The notes: generated from the letters alone by a model not told the origin. Shown: positions 49,485-58,363, counted from the first letter of the stretch. The stretch is DNA of 64,000 bases from Pseudomonas sp. MTM4 (GCF_019355055.1 NZ_CP048411.1:2941501-3005500), one strand, 5' to 3'. Numbers and translations are program-made.

Positions 49485-49902
49485 GCATCTGGACATGGCG
49501 ATCCTGTCCGCCTACCTCGACAACGAACTCGACGCCGCCGCACAGCGCCACGCCGACGCCCACCTGGCGGGTTGTCCGCAGTGTCGCGCGACCCTGGCCG
49601 AGCTCGACGGGCTCGGCCAGGGCTTGCGTGCGCTGGCCAGCCCGGAGTTGCCGGCCGAGTTGCAGGCGCGTCTGCAGCGGCCCTTCGCGCCGCCGGTGCG
49701 CAGCGGGTGGGCCCGGCACTGGGCACAGGGTATCGGCGCCGCGGCGTCGATCCTGCTCGGCCTGCTGCTCGGCTATGCGCTGCCCGGCCAGCCGCCGGGC
49801 AGCTCACCCCGCCACGACCTGCTCGCCGTCCTCGGCAGCACCCCACCTGGCGCGCTCTGCGCGCGCCCCGAATTCTGCTACCTGAAGGTAAACCTGAAAT
49901 GA
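49477..49902 (+). CDS. Zinc-finger anti-sigma factor
   Basis: A 141-aa ZAS-type anti-sigma: H29-x3-C33-x2-C36 zinc motif in the cytoplasmic N-terminal domain, a membrane helix about 85-105, and a short periplasmic tail with two Cys (LCARPEFCY). It should hold the sigma factor until a signal arrives from the periplasm. Confidence 0.78.
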   Translation: MTEHLDMAILSAYLDNELDAAAQRHADAHLAGCPQCRATLAELDGLGQGLRALASPELPAELQARLQRPFAPPVRSGWARHWAQGIGAAASILLGLLLGYALPGQPPGSSPRHDLLAVLGSTPPGALCARPEFCYLKVNLK

Positions 49903-50363
49903 GCAACACCACCCTGCGCAACGCCCTGGTCCTGTCCGTGCTGGTCAACGTCGGCGTGCTCGCTGGCCTCGGCTGGCAGAAACTCAGTCGCGATGGCCTG
50001 CCGATGCCCTCTGGCGCACCGACCGAGCTGTCGCGCGAGCTGCAACTGAGCGCCAGCCAGCTGCAGCGCTGGCACGATGCCGAGGCGCCGTTCCTGGCCT
50101 ACCTGCGCGCCTCCAACGCCAGCCTCGGCGAACACCGCAACCGGCTGATCGAGGCGATCTTCGCTGAACAGGTAGACCGCGCGGTAATCGACGCCGAGCA
50201 GGCGAAGATCGCCGAACTGCAGAACGAACAGCAGCGCCTACTCATCGACCAGCTGCTGCAGGAGCGCGAGATCCTCGAACCGCAGCAGCGCGCGCGGCTC
50301 GCCCAGGTGCTCACGCAGCAGTCGTTCGGCGCCGACAGCATCGAGCAATTGCACCGCAAATGA
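49899..50363 (+). CDS. Periplasmic heavy-metal-sensor-like protein (CnrX/Spy-type)
   Basis: A 154-aa protein with an N-terminal signal anchor (NALVLSVLVNVGVLAGLGW, residues 7-25) and a long amphipathic helical hairpin rich in Glu and Gln, the CnrX/ZraP/Spy pattern. It starts with ATGA overlapping the anti-sigma stop. It probably relays a metal or envelope signal to the anti-sigma factor. No Met/His metal ligand cluster stands out, so the signal is uncertain. Confidence 0.7.
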   Translation: MSNTTLRNALVLSVLVNVGVLAGLGWQKLSRDGLPMPSGAPTELSRELQLSASQLQRWHDAEAPFLAYLRASNASLGEHRNRLIEAIFAEQVDRAVIDAEQAKIAELQNEQQRLLIDQLLQEREILEPQQRARLAQVLTQQSFGADSIEQLHRK

Positions 50364-50381
50364 CGGATTGCACGGCGCGAT

Positions 50382-50407
50382 GGAACAAAACCGTCGCGCC
50401 TGCGTTA
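50382..50407 (+). promoter_or_regulatory. ECF-type promoter upstream of the DnrO-like gene
   Basis: GGAAC, 16 bases, CGTTA, with the -35 box 70 bases before the start codon. It has the same boxes and spacer length as the promoter of the sigma-factor gene at 48788, which implies the same sigma factor reads both. Confidence 0.6.
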
Positions 50408-50455
50408 GAACATCAGGAGCCGCACTTCGCCGGCTCGCTCAATGGAGTTCTATCG

Positions 50456-50938
50456 ATGATCCGCAAACCCCACGCTCTCGCCCTCGCCATCATCCTCGCC
50501 GGCACCCTCGGCCACGCCGGCACCAGCCTCGCCGCCACCAGCCATGACCACGGCCACGGCGAAGGCGCGCCGGCGCTGCAACTCGATGCCGGCAAGCGCT
50601 GGGCCACCGACGCGCCGCTGCGCCAGGCAATGGGCACCATCAACAACGATATGCGCCAGGCGCTGCCGGCGATCCACGAAGACCGTCTGCCCGCCGCCCG
50701 CTACGGCGAACTGGCCGAGACGGTGCGCGGCCAGGTCGCCTACATGGTGGAGAACTGCAAGCTGAGCGCCGAGGCCGACGCGCAGCTGCACCTGATCATC
50801 GCCCAGCTGCTCGCCGGTGCCGACGCCATGAGCGGCGCCCCGGCCGGTCAGCGCGACGGCGCGGTGACGGTGGTCGGCGCGCTGGGCGACTACGCCACTT
50901 ACTTCGCCGACGACAGCTTCAAGCCGCTGGAACACTGA
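50456..50938 (+). CDS. DnrO-like periplasmic protein
   Basis: A 160-aa secreted protein: signal peptide about 1-26, then His-rich SHDHGHGEG, then an all-helical domain (LRQAMGTINNDMRQALPAIH). It resembles small Pseudomonas proteins annotated DnrO. Function is unknown; the His cluster suggests metal binding. Start decided by GGAG nine bases upstream. Its own ECF-type promoter suggests a regulon member of the upstream sigma factor. Confidence 0.6.
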   Translation: MIRKPHALALAIILAGTLGHAGTSLAATSHDHGHGEGAPALQLDAGKRWATDAPLRQAMGTINNDMRQALPAIHEDRLPAARYGELAETVRGQVAYMVENCKLSAEADAQLHLIIAQLLAGADAMSGAPAGQRDGAVTVVGALGDYATYFADDSFKPLEH

Positions 50939-50951
50939 TCGACCGCCGCGC

Positions 50952-53102
50952 TCAACCCTTGTCCGGCCGTGCCGGCGGGGCCGCTTTCACCGCGAGCGGC
51001 ACCTCGGCGGCCACCGCTTCCGACTCGCCCTCGCCGCTGCGATCTCCGCTGGTGTTGGCCAGCAGGCTGGCGGTGGCGGTCTGCAGGTAGGCGTGCAGCT
51101 GGCGCAGCAGCTGCGGCTGATCCTCGGCAGCGGCGATCCGCTCGCCAGCCGGTTCACCGCCCAGGCGATAGCGATACAGCCGCGCCGGCTGCTCCTTGGG
51201 CTGTACCAGCACCCGATCACCGCGGATCAGCGCCACGGTCTGGTCGCTGCCCGACGGCTTGACGATGCCGAAACCCGGATCGTCCGCCGGCAGGCTGAGC
51301 AAATCGCGGCCCCAGCATTGATGACGCACCTCGCCACCGAGGCGGCCCATGATGGTCGGCACCACGTCCACCTGCGTACCGACCACCTCGCGACGGCTGC
51401 CGAAACGCTCGGTGACGCCCGGGGCGATCAGCAGCAGCGGCACGTGGAAGCGCAGCAGATCCATCTCGGTGACTTCCTCCGGCGCGCCGAACCCGTGGTC
51501 GCCGACCACGACGAACAAGGTCTGCTTGAACCAGGGCTGGTTACGCACCTTGTCGAAGAACTGCCCCAGCGCCCAGTCCGAATAACGCATCGCCGTCAGA
51601 TGCTGATCCAGCGCGCCATGCCCCTCGACAGCAGCGACCGGCAACTGCTCGGGCAGCGCGTACGGCGTGTGGTTGGACAGCGTCTGCAGCAGCGCATAGA
51701 ACGGCGCGCCGTTATCCAGCTTGCCCAGCTCCTCGGCGGCGCGGGTGAACATGTCCTGGTCGGAAACGCCCCAGGTCGGGTCGGAAACCACCGGATTCAC
51801 GTAGTCGTTGCGGCCGACGAAGCGCTTCATGCCCTGGTTGCCGAAGAACCCCGCCTGGTTGTCCCAGGCGAAATCGCCGTTGTAGACGTAAACGTCGTCG
51901 AACGCCCGCGCACCGAGCAGCTGCGGCAGGCCGGAGAAGCGATGGCCGCCTTCGGGCGTCTGCATCAGGTACTCGAAGCCCGGCAGGTTGGGAAAGCAGG
52001 CCATGCTGGCGAACATGCCCTGGTGGGTGTGGGTGCCGTTGGCGAAGAAGCGCTCGAACAACAGCCCCTCGCCGGCCAGGCGGTCGAAGTTCGGCGTGAT
52101 GCCGTCGGCACTGCCGAGCGCGCCGACATAGCGGCCGGCGAAGCTCTCCATGAGGATCACCACCACGTTGCGCACCGCCAGCTGGCCGTCCGCCGGCGGC
52201 TGGAAGTCACGGCGCACCGGCGCCAGCTCGGCATCCACCAGCCGGTCGTTGGCGGTCAGCAGCAGCTCGCGGGTGATCGCCTGCGCATCCGCCACCGGCA
52301 GTGTCGCCTTCCAGCTGTTGTCGCGATGGCTGGAGAAGCGGTTGCGCGCCGCATCGTAGAGCGACAGCGTGGCGTTCTGACCAAGGTGGTTGGCGAAGGT
52401 CGAGGCGGTGGTGAAGGCATCGCCCCAGCGCAGCGGCGGGCCCTGACGCAGCGTGCCGCGCGCGGCCACCACACTGACCACCAGCAACACGCCGAACACC
52501 GCGAAGCGCGCCGGCCAGCTCGCGCCGCGGCGGGCCGGCGCGCTCGCCAGGCTGACCGGAGCGGCACGGGTGCGGCGCTCCAGCCAGCCGAACAGCGCGA
52601 ACAGCGCGGCGCTCGCCGCGAGCCAGGCGGCCAGCAGCCGCAGCACCGGAAAGCCGTGCCAGAGCATGCTCAGCACCGTAGCCGGGTCTTCCTGCAGGTA
52701 CTGGAACACCAGGCTGTTGAGGCGCTGGTGAAACTCGCGATAGAAGTTCAGCTCGATCAGCCCGAGCAGGATCGCCACGCTGGCGCAAACACCCAGCCAT
52801 AGCTGCTGCAGCCGGCGGGCGGCCATTGCCCGGCTACTGAGTACCGCGAGCAGCAGCGGCACGAGGATGTACACCGTCACCCGCAGGTCGAAACGCAGGC
52901 CGTTGCCGAACGCCTCGACGAAGCTGGCCAGCGGTGTACTGCCGATCAGCTCGCGGTTGAACAGCAGCAAGCCCAGCCGCAGCAGCGCAAACAACGCCAG
53001 CAGGGCCAGCGCACTGGCGAACGTGAAGCGCAGGTGCGCGGCCAGGCCATTGAAGCCGGACGCCGCGCGCTCTCGAGCAGGGCGTCGCAAAGAGGAAAGC
53101 AT
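50952..53102 (-). CDS. LtaS-like sulfatase-family phosphotransferase
   Basis: A 716-aa membrane enzyme of the LTA synthase/alkaline-phosphatase superfamily: five N-terminal helices (about 20-235), then a periplasmic catalytic domain with VILMESFAGRYVGALG (metal Glu), NGTHTHQGMFASMACF (Thr nucleophile region) and VVGDHGFGAPEE (metal Asp/His). In Gram-negatives such enzymes transfer phosphoglycerol or phosphoethanolamine to envelope glycans or lipid A. Diacylglycerol, a by-product of phosphoglycerol transfer from phospholipid, would be recycled by the DgkA encoded 11 bp upstream. Last gene of the ColR-box operon. Confidence 0.8.
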   Translation of the reverse strand: MLSSLRRPARERAASGFNGLAAHLRFTFASALALLALFALLRLGLLLFNRELIGSTPLASFVEAFGNGLRFDLRVTVYILVPLLLAVLSSRAMAARRLQQLWLGVCASVAILLGLIELNFYREFHQRLNSLVFQYLQEDPATVLSMLWHGFPVLRLLAAWLAASAALFALFGWLERRTRAAPVSLASAPARRGASWPARFAVFGVLLVVSVVAARGTLRQGPPLRWGDAFTTASTFANHLGQNATLSLYDAARNRFSSHRDNSWKATLPVADAQAITRELLLTANDRLVDAELAPVRRDFQPPADGQLAVRNVVVILMESFAGRYVGALGSADGITPNFDRLAGEGLLFERFFANGTHTHQGMFASMACFPNLPGFEYLMQTPEGGHRFSGLPQLLGARAFDDVYVYNGDFAWDNQAGFFGNQGMKRFVGRNDYVNPVVSDPTWGVSDQDMFTRAAEELGKLDNGAPFYALLQTLSNHTPYALPEQLPVAAVEGHGALDQHLTAMRYSDWALGQFFDKVRNQPWFKQTLFVVVGDHGFGAPEEVTEMDLLRFHVPLLLIAPGVTERFGSRREVVGTQVDVVPTIMGRLGGEVRHQCWGRDLLSLPADDPGFGIVKPSGSDQTVALIRGDRVLVQPKEQPARLYRYRLGGEPAGERIAAAEDQPQLLRQLHAYLQTATASLLANTSGDRSGEGESEAVAAEVPLAVKAAPPARPDKG

Positions 53103-53113
53103 GGGTACGTCCT

Positions 53114-53542
53114 TCAGGGGATGAGGATCACCGCCCAGACCAGACCGATCAGGCACAGCGCCAGCAATTGCGCGGCGCTTCCCATGTCCTTGGCCTGTTT
53201 GGCGAGCGGATGCAGTTCGAAAGAGATGCGGTCGACCGTCGCTTCGATGGCCGAGTTGAGCAGTTCGACGATCAGGCCGAGAAACACCACGGCAATCAGC
53301 ACGGCGCGCTCGACGCGGCTGACGTCGAACAGAAACGCCAAGGGAATCAGCAGCAGATTCAGTAGCACCAGCTGGCGAAACGCCGCTTCGCCTCTATAAG
53401 CGGCCTTGAGACCTGCAGCCGAATAGCCGGACGCGTACCAGATGCGCGCCAGTCCGCTGCGCCCCTTCAGCGCCGCACCGTCGGCCGGCACGTCGACGCT
53501 GGCCACGGCATCGGTAGCCGCGCAGGTCGGCTCAGATGACAT
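53114..53542 (-). CDS. dgkA: Diacylglycerol kinase
   Basis: A 142-aa DgkA: a cytoplasmic N-terminal extension of about 45 residues, then three helices and the conserved EAAFRQ, ELLNSAIEATVDR core. Phosphorylates diacylglycerol to phosphatidic acid. The longer-than-usual N-terminus may be an adaptation or a wrong start. The start overlaps the kinase gene upstream by 11 bp. Confidence 0.88.
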   Translation of the reverse strand: MSSEPTCAATDAVASVDVPADGAALKGRSGLARIWYASGYSAAGLKAAYRGEAAFRQLVLLNLLLIPLAFLFDVSRVERAVLIAVVFLGLIVELLNSAIEATVDRISFELHPLAKQAKDMGSAAQLLALCLIGLVWAVILIP

Positions 53543-54251
53543 CGCAGCGCAACTCGCTGAAGGTGCGGTGGGCGGCCAGCAATCGTTGCCAGTCCTGTTC
53601 CGGCATGGCCTGGCGATGACGCTTGAGCTGGCGCAGGTCATGCCGTGCCGCGGCGCTGCGCCGCAAACGGCGACGACTCTTTTCCAGATCGAGCAGCGCG
53701 ACTTCGACGCTGGCCGCGTCACCTTCACCCTGAACCCTGATGAAGATGTGCTTGGGGTAGCAGCAGCCATGCTGCCAGCGTGCCTGATGAATGCGCGCCA
53801 GGGTGATCCCGACCGCCGCTAGCATGCGCTCCTGTACCGTCGGACCGAAGCGCCCCCCCAAGTCCTGTTGATACCAGTCCTCCAGGCTGACGAAGCCTTC
53901 CAGCTCCGCCGTCATCAGCAGCGCCTGCCACTGCCCGGCCTGTTGTCGCGTGCCGCAGTAGACCAGTTCCGGCACCTGCACGCCGAGCCGGGCGAATGCT
54001 TGCAGCGCCTGCAATTCGCGCAGCACCGTGGGCCGGCCGAACGGATGCAGCAGCGAGCGATACAGGTGGCCAATCTGCCGTTTGCAGTACAGCAGCGGCT
54101 GCTGCGGATCGCGCAGCCGTATCCGTTGCACACCGCTTTCGCCGGCGCGGCGCTGGTTAGGTTCCTCGACCCATTCGCCCTGGGTGTTCCACCAGCGCTG
54201 GAAGGTGCTGGTACGCGCTTCGCGGGCCGGCAGTACGAGTGGTCGGCTCAT
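53532..54251 (-). CDS. InaA-like lipopolysaccharide kinase
   Basis: A 239-aa protein of the Kdo/WaaP-like kinase family: GHLYRSLLHPFGRPTVLREL, then HQARWQHGCCYPKHIFI (catalytic loop H..D/K type) and LLDLEKSRRR (the DxE metal motif). It probably phosphorylates LPS core sugars. In P. putida and P. aeruginosa an inaA gene sits beside colRS, as here. Confidence 0.82.
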   Translation of the reverse strand: MSRPLVLPAREARTSTFQRWWNTQGEWVEEPNQRRAGESGVQRIRLRDPQQPLLYCKRQIGHLYRSLLHPFGRPTVLRELQALQAFARLGVQVPELVYCGTRQQAGQWQALLMTAELEGFVSLEDWYQQDLGGRFGPTVQERMLAAVGITLARIHQARWQHGCCYPKHIFIRVQGEGDAASVEVALLDLEKSRRRLRRSAAARHDLRQLKRHRQAMPEQDWQRLLAAHRTFSELRCDVI

Positions 54252-54253
54252 GT

Positions 54254-54931
54254 TCAACCCCGCTTGCGCAGCACGTAGACCCGCCACATGGCGTAGCCCG
54301 GGAGGAAGTCATTGCGGTCGAGGATGTCGAAGCCGGCCTCGGCGAATTCCGTCTCGATCACCGAGCGCGCGACGACGAAGCGGTTCTGGTTGTCCTTCGC
54401 CGGCCGGCGACGCTCCAGGCGCTTGCGCTTCCAGGCCTTGTAGTTGCCATCGACCCACAGCGAGACGATCAGCGTGTCACGGGTGACGCGGTGGAACTCA
54501 CGCAGCATCGCCAGCCGGTGCGCCGGGTCGGCGATGTGGTGCAGTAGGCGCATGCAGAAGATGTTGTCTACCGCGTTGTCACCCATGTCGATGGCGAAGG
54601 CGGAGGTCTGGAAGCTCTCGACCCGATAGAGGATTTCCCGCGACTGCGAGGCTTCGGCGATCGCCAGCATGTCGGCCGAGTTGTCGGCGGCAAAGATCAT
54701 CCGGCTTGGGTGCTCGGCCAGCAGCGGCCAGAAGCGCCCGGCGCCGCACGGCAGGTCCAGCACCAGATCAGGATCGCCGGCGATCTTCAGTGCGCGGCGC
54801 GCCATCTGCTCGTCACGCCAGTGCGACAGCCGCCGGGCCAGGCCATCCTGATGCTTGTGCAGGTATTCGTAGGCGTGCTGGCGATCGTATTTGCGCGAGA
54901 ACTCCAGTTCGATGGGGCTCGATGTGGTCAT
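54254..54931 (-). CDS. SAM-dependent methyltransferase (WarA-like)
   Basis: A 225-aa class I methyltransferase: motif I VLDLPCGAGRFWPLL (about 57-71) and motif II AADNSADML, followed by NIFCMRLLHHIADP. In P. aeruginosa the corresponding gene next to colS (warA) encodes an LPS-linked methyltransferase/kinase-type enzyme; by position this one may modify LPS. First gene of a four-gene operon preceded by a ColR box. Start chosen at MTTSSPIELE. Confidence 0.75.
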   Translation of the reverse strand: MTTSSPIELEFSRKYDRQHAYEYLHKHQDGLARRLSHWRDEQMARRALKIAGDPDLVLDLPCGAGRFWPLLAEHPSRMIFAADNSADMLAIAEASQSREILYRVESFQTSAFAIDMGDNAVDNIFCMRLLHHIADPAHRLAMLREFHRVTRDTLIVSLWVDGNYKAWKRKRLERRRPAKDNQNRFVVARSVIETEFAEAGFDILDRNDFLPGYAMWRVYVLRKRG

Positions 54932-54997
54932 GGCGGGCATTCCGGTTGGAAACGGAACGCCAAACTAACCAGACAGACATCAAGGGCCCGTCAACGG

Positions 54998-55014
54998 GAT
55001 GTGAAAAAAACGTC
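54998..55014 (-). promoter_or_regulatory. ColR box before the envelope operon
   Basis: On the minus strand TTGACGTTTTTTTCAC matches all defined positions of the published ColR consensus YYNASNNYTTTTTCAC. It lies 67 bases before the methyltransferase ATG. The 17-bp core GATGTGAAAAAAACGTC recurs exactly at 57047-57063, before colR itself. Confidence 0.7.
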
Positions 55015-56293
55015 AAACAGCGCCGTCATGAAAGCGCACCTGAAAGCAGCTGCCCTGCGGTTGCCGCGGCACCACACCTACCTGCCAGCCCTGGTGCGCG
55101 CAGATCCGCTTGACCAGCGACAACCCCAGCCCCAGCCCTTCGCCGCGCCCCTCGGCACCCCGCACGAACGGCTGGAACATGCGCTCCTGCTCCGCCAGGG
55201 GAATGCCCACGCCGCTGTCCTCGACGCGAAAGCCAGCGTCGTCGAGGACCAGCCGCACCGTGCCGCGGTCGGTGTAATGCAGTGCGTTGCGCAGCAGGTT
55301 GGACATCACCGTGCCGAGCAGGGTGTGGTTGTAGACGCCGCGGTCCTCGCCCTCCTCCAGCAGCTCGAAGGCCAGGCCCTTCTCCGCCAGCAGCGGTGCC
55401 CAGCGCTCGCTCTGCTCGGTCGCCACGCTCCGCAAGCTGGCGTCGCCGGCCAAGGACGTCTGTTGCGGACGCGCCCGCGCCAGCATCAGGAAGGTTTCCA
55501 CCAGCTCGTGCATTTCCCGCGCGGCGCGCTGGATGCGCGCCAGCGGCGGTCGCTGCGCGGCTGGCGACAGCTCGGCCTGCTGCTCGAGGAGCTCGCAGGC
55601 GCCGAGCACCACCATCAACGGGGTGCGTAGTTCGTGGCTGACATCGGCGGTGAACAGCCGCTCGCGCTCCAGGGTCTGGCGCAGCTGGCCGAGGGTGCTG
55701 TCGAACGCCGCGGCCAGATGGCCGACCTCGTCATCGGGATACTGCAGGGCCAGCGGCGGCGCCAGCGGATGCAGCTGGTCGCGGTGGCGCACCTGGTTGG
55801 CCAGGCGGCTGACCGGTGCCAACACCCGGTTGGCCATCAGCCGCCCCAGCGCCCAGGCGCCGAGCACGCTGAGCAGAAAGCCGGCCAGCACGACGTTGAA
55901 CAGCGCATCCTCACGGGCCTCGAACTCGTGCTGCTCCTGCACCAGCACGTAGCGGTCAGCGCCGACATTGCGCACATAGACGTAGTAGGCATCGTCCCCG
56001 CGAACCAGCTCGGTGAACCCCTCGCCGAGCCCGGCAAACGCCTTTGGCATCGGGCGCTCGGGCAGATGCGAGGCGAAGAAGTGAGTGCTGGTACCCAGCT
56101 GCGGTGTTCGTCCGTTTGGCAGATCCTCGTTGAGCACGATGTCCAGGTCGCGACTCAACTCCTCGGTGACCAGCTGCTCTTCGATGAAGTGCACCACGCC
56201 AACGATGCCGAGGGCGAACGCACCGCTCACCACCAGCGTCATCAGCGTGAAGGCGATGACGATCCGCCGCGCCAGCGGCTGCTTAGCGAGCAT
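55013..56293 (-). CDS. colS: Sensor kinase ColS-like
   Basis: A 426-aa histidine kinase: helix 1 (about 11-33), a periplasmic domain of about 95 residues, helix 2 (about 130-150), HAMP, HisKA with H219 in VSHELRTPL, and HATPase. H35 and E38 at the start of the periplasmic domain, and Glu residues E91 and E95, are in the places where P. putida ColS has metal-sensing residues, although I see E-x3-E rather than the described ExxE. In P. putida ColS responds to zinc and ferric iron. It overlaps colR by 11 bp. Confidence 0.8.
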   Translation of the reverse strand: MLAKQPLARRIVIAFTLMTLVVSGAFALGIVGVVHFIEEQLVTEELSRDLDIVLNEDLPNGRTPQLGTSTHFFASHLPERPMPKAFAGLGEGFTELVRGDDAYYVYVRNVGADRYVLVQEQHEFEAREDALFNVVLAGFLLSVLGAWALGRLMANRVLAPVSRLANQVRHRDQLHPLAPPLALQYPDDEVGHLAAAFDSTLGQLRQTLERERLFTADVSHELRTPLMVVLGACELLEQQAELSPAAQRPPLARIQRAAREMHELVETFLMLARARPQQTSLAGDASLRSVATEQSERWAPLLAEKGLAFELLEEGEDRGVYNHTLLGTVMSNLLRNALHYTDRGTVRLVLDDAGFRVEDSGVGIPLAEQERMFQPFVRGAEGRGEGLGLGLSLVKRICAHQGWQVGVVPRQPQGSCFQVRFHDGAV

Positions 56294-56966
56294 CGCAGTC
56301 CTCCGCCAGGCGGAAGCCAAGGCCGTGCACAGTATGCAGCAACGGCTTGTCGAACGGCTTGTCGAGCACCTGGCGCAACTGGTGGATATGGCTGCGCAAC
56401 GCATCGCTGTCCGGCACGTGATCACCCCAGACGGCATCTTCCAGCGCTTCGCGGCGCACCACCGCCGGGCTGCGCTGCATGAGGATCGCCAGCAGCTTGT
56501 GGCCGATAGGGTTGAGGCGAATCGGCTGGCCACCACGACTGGCTTCCAGGGTGTCCAGGTCGTAGCAGAGATCGGCCACCTGCAGCTGCCGGCGACGCGA
56601 TCCCTGGCAGCGACGCAGGATCGCCTCGATACGGGCAACCAGCTCGGACAGCGCGAAGGGCTTGATCAGATAGTCGTCGGCACCGGCCTGCAGCCCCTTG
56701 ATGCGGTCAGGCAGCGCATCGCGGGCGGTGAGCATGATGATCGGCGTATCGCGCCCGGCATCGTCGCGCAGGCGCTTGCACACCTGCAGCCCGTCGATGC
56801 CCGGCAGCATCAGGTCCAGCACGATCAGGTCGTAGTCCTGGGTGGCGGCCAGGTGCAGACCGCTGAGGCCATCCTGCGCGCAGTCGACCACGTAGCCCTT
56901 GAGCTCAAGGTAGTCCAGCACGTTGGCGAGAATGTCACGGTTGTCTTCGATGACCAGGATGCGCAT
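56283..56966 (-). CDS. colR: Response regulator ColR-like (OmpR family)
   Basis: A 227-aa OmpR-type regulator: receiver with D51 in LIVLDLMLPG, and a C-terminal winged helix from about residue 125 (SPAVVRREALEDAVWGD). It partners the ColS-like kinase. The ColR boxes upstream of this gene and of the methyltransferase operon suggest autoregulation plus control of the LPS-modification genes. Assignment to ColR rests on the gene neighbourhood and the boxes. Confidence 0.82.
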   Translation of the reverse strand: MRILVIEDNRDILANVLDYLELKGYVVDCAQDGLSGLHLAATQDYDLIVLDLMLPGIDGLQVCKRLRDDAGRDTPIIMLTARDALPDRIKGLQAGADDYLIKPFALSELVARIEAILRRCQGSRRRQLQVADLCYDLDTLEASRGGQPIRLNPIGHKLLAILMQRSPAVVRREALEDAVWGDHVPDSDALRSHIHQLRQVLDKPFDKPLLHTVHGLGFRLAEDCDAR

Positions 56967-57046
56967 CGCTGGGGTACTCGCTAGAAGTTTCGGAACGGCA
57001 GACGCTGCTTATTACGCCTGCGCGCGGCGCAGAACATAGCCGAGAC

Positions 57047-57063
57047 GATGTGAAAAAAACGTC
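57047..57063 (-). promoter_or_regulatory. ColR box before colR
   Basis: On the minus strand GCGACGTTTTTTTCAC matches the ColR consensus at all but the first position. It is 81 bases upstream of the colR ATG and 28 bases from the left end of the IS3-family element, so the insertion spared it. Confidence 0.6.
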
Positions 57064-57140
57064 GCCTCGCCAGCCCCGCATTTAGCCCTGTGAATCACCC
57101 CGGGTTTCGTGGAGGCCTCAACTCTTGAGAAGATGAGGCC

Positions 57141-57464
57141 ATGAGAAAGACTACTACCTACTCCCCTGAAGTCCGTGAGCGTGCTGTGCGCATGGTTCTG
57201 GAACACCTGAACGACTATCCGTCCGAGTGGGCAGCCATTGAGGCCATCGCTCCGAAGATTGGCTGTGCCGCGCAAACCCTGCATGGCTGGATTCGTCGCC
57301 AGCAGACCGATGCGGGGCAGCGCCCCGGTCAGACCAGTGAAGAGCGCGAGCGCATCAGAGCCCTAGAGCGCGAAAACCGCGAACTGCGTAAGGCAAACGA
57401 GATATTGCGCCTGGCCAGTGCGTATTTTGCCCAGGCGGAGCTCGACCGCCGCACCAAGTCCTGA
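57141..57464 (+). CDS. IS3-family OrfA (helix-turn-helix)
   Basis: A 107-aa transposase subunit: helix-turn-helix [20 protein letters not shown] onward and a leucine-zipper-like C-terminus ([19 protein letters not shown]). In this family OrfA is made alone and also fused to OrfB by a -1 frameshift. Confidence 0.88.
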   Translation: MRKTTTYSPEVRERAVRMVLEHLNDYPSEWAAIEAIAPKIGCAAQTLHGWIRRQQTDAGQRPGQTSEERERIRALERENRELRKANEILRLASAYFAQAELDRRTKS

Positions 57465-57517
57465 GGGCGTTTGTCGATCAGCATCGTGACCGTCTCGGGG
57501 TCGAGTCGATCTGCCGC

Positions 57518-58363
57518 GTGTTGCAGATCGCCCCGTCCGGTTACCGCAGGCACGTGGCTCAACAGCGCAACCCGGCACTGCGCTGTTGTCGTGCTCAGCG
57601 CGATGACGCATTGACCCTGGAAATCCAGCGAGTGTGGGATGCCAATATGCAGTGCTATGGCGCGGTGAAGGTCTGGAAGCAGCTGCGGCGAGAAGGCATC
57701 GAGGTCGCCAGATGCACGGTGGAGCGGTTAATGCGTCGGGCCGGATTGCAGGGCATTAGACGTGGCCAGATCGTGCAGACAACGGTGGCCGGCGACAAGG
57801 CCCTTTGCCCGCTGGATCGTGTCCAACGCCAGTTCCATGCCGACCGCCCGAACCAGTTGTGGGTGTCGGACTTCACCTATGTATCGACCTGGCAGGGCTG
57901 GCTGTACGTGGCGTTCGTGATCGACGTCTTTGCACGGCGGATCGTCGGCTGGCGAGTCAGTACCAGCATGAAGACAGACTTCGTACTGGATGCCCTAGAG
58001 CAAGCCTTGTATGCCCGTCAGCCGCATTGCTCGGGTGGTCTGATCCATCACAGCGACCGTGGAAGCCAGTACGTCTCGATCCGCTATACCGAACGGCTGG
58101 CAGAGGCCGGCATTGAGCCTTCGGTTGGCAGCAAGGGAGACAGCTACGACAACGCCTTGGCCGAAACCATCAACGGGTTGTACAAGGCCGAGCTGATTTA
58201 CCGTCAGTCATGGAAGAGCCGCGAAGCCGTCGAAATGGCGACTTTGAAATGGGTGCACTGGTACAACCACCAACGCCTGCTGAGCTCAATCGGATATATC
58301 CCGCCTGCGGAGGCTGAGGCAAACTTCCACCAGCAACAAGCAGGTCAGGCCATGGCGGCCTGA
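57518..58363 (+). CDS. IS3-family OrfB (DDE integrase)
   Basis: A 281-aa catalytic part from a GTG; the frame is open further upstream ([20 protein letters not shown]) and lies -1 to orfA, as needed for the OrfAB fusion by programmed frameshifting near the orfA stop. DDE residues: WVSDFTYV, HHSDRGSQY and NALAETINGLYKAE. Looks intact and potentially active. Confidence 0.85.
   Translation: MLQIAPSGYRRHVAQQRNPALRCCRAQRDDALTLEIQRVWDANMQCYGAVKVWKQLRREGIEVARCTVERLMRRAGLQGIRRGQIVQTTVAGDKALCPLDRVQRQFHADRPNQLWVSDFTYVSTWQGWLYVAFVIDVFARRIVGWRVSTSMKTDFVLDALEQALYARQPHCSGGLIHHSDRGSQYVSIRYTERLAEAGIEPSVGSKGDSYDNALAETINGLYKAELIYRQSWKSREAVEMATLKWVHWYNHQRLLSSIGYIPPAEAEANFHQQQAGQAMAA

Noticed and set aside
55013..56638. 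541-aa version of the ColS frame
   Set aside because: The first 115 residues are colR in another frame; the kinase starts at MLAKQPLARR.
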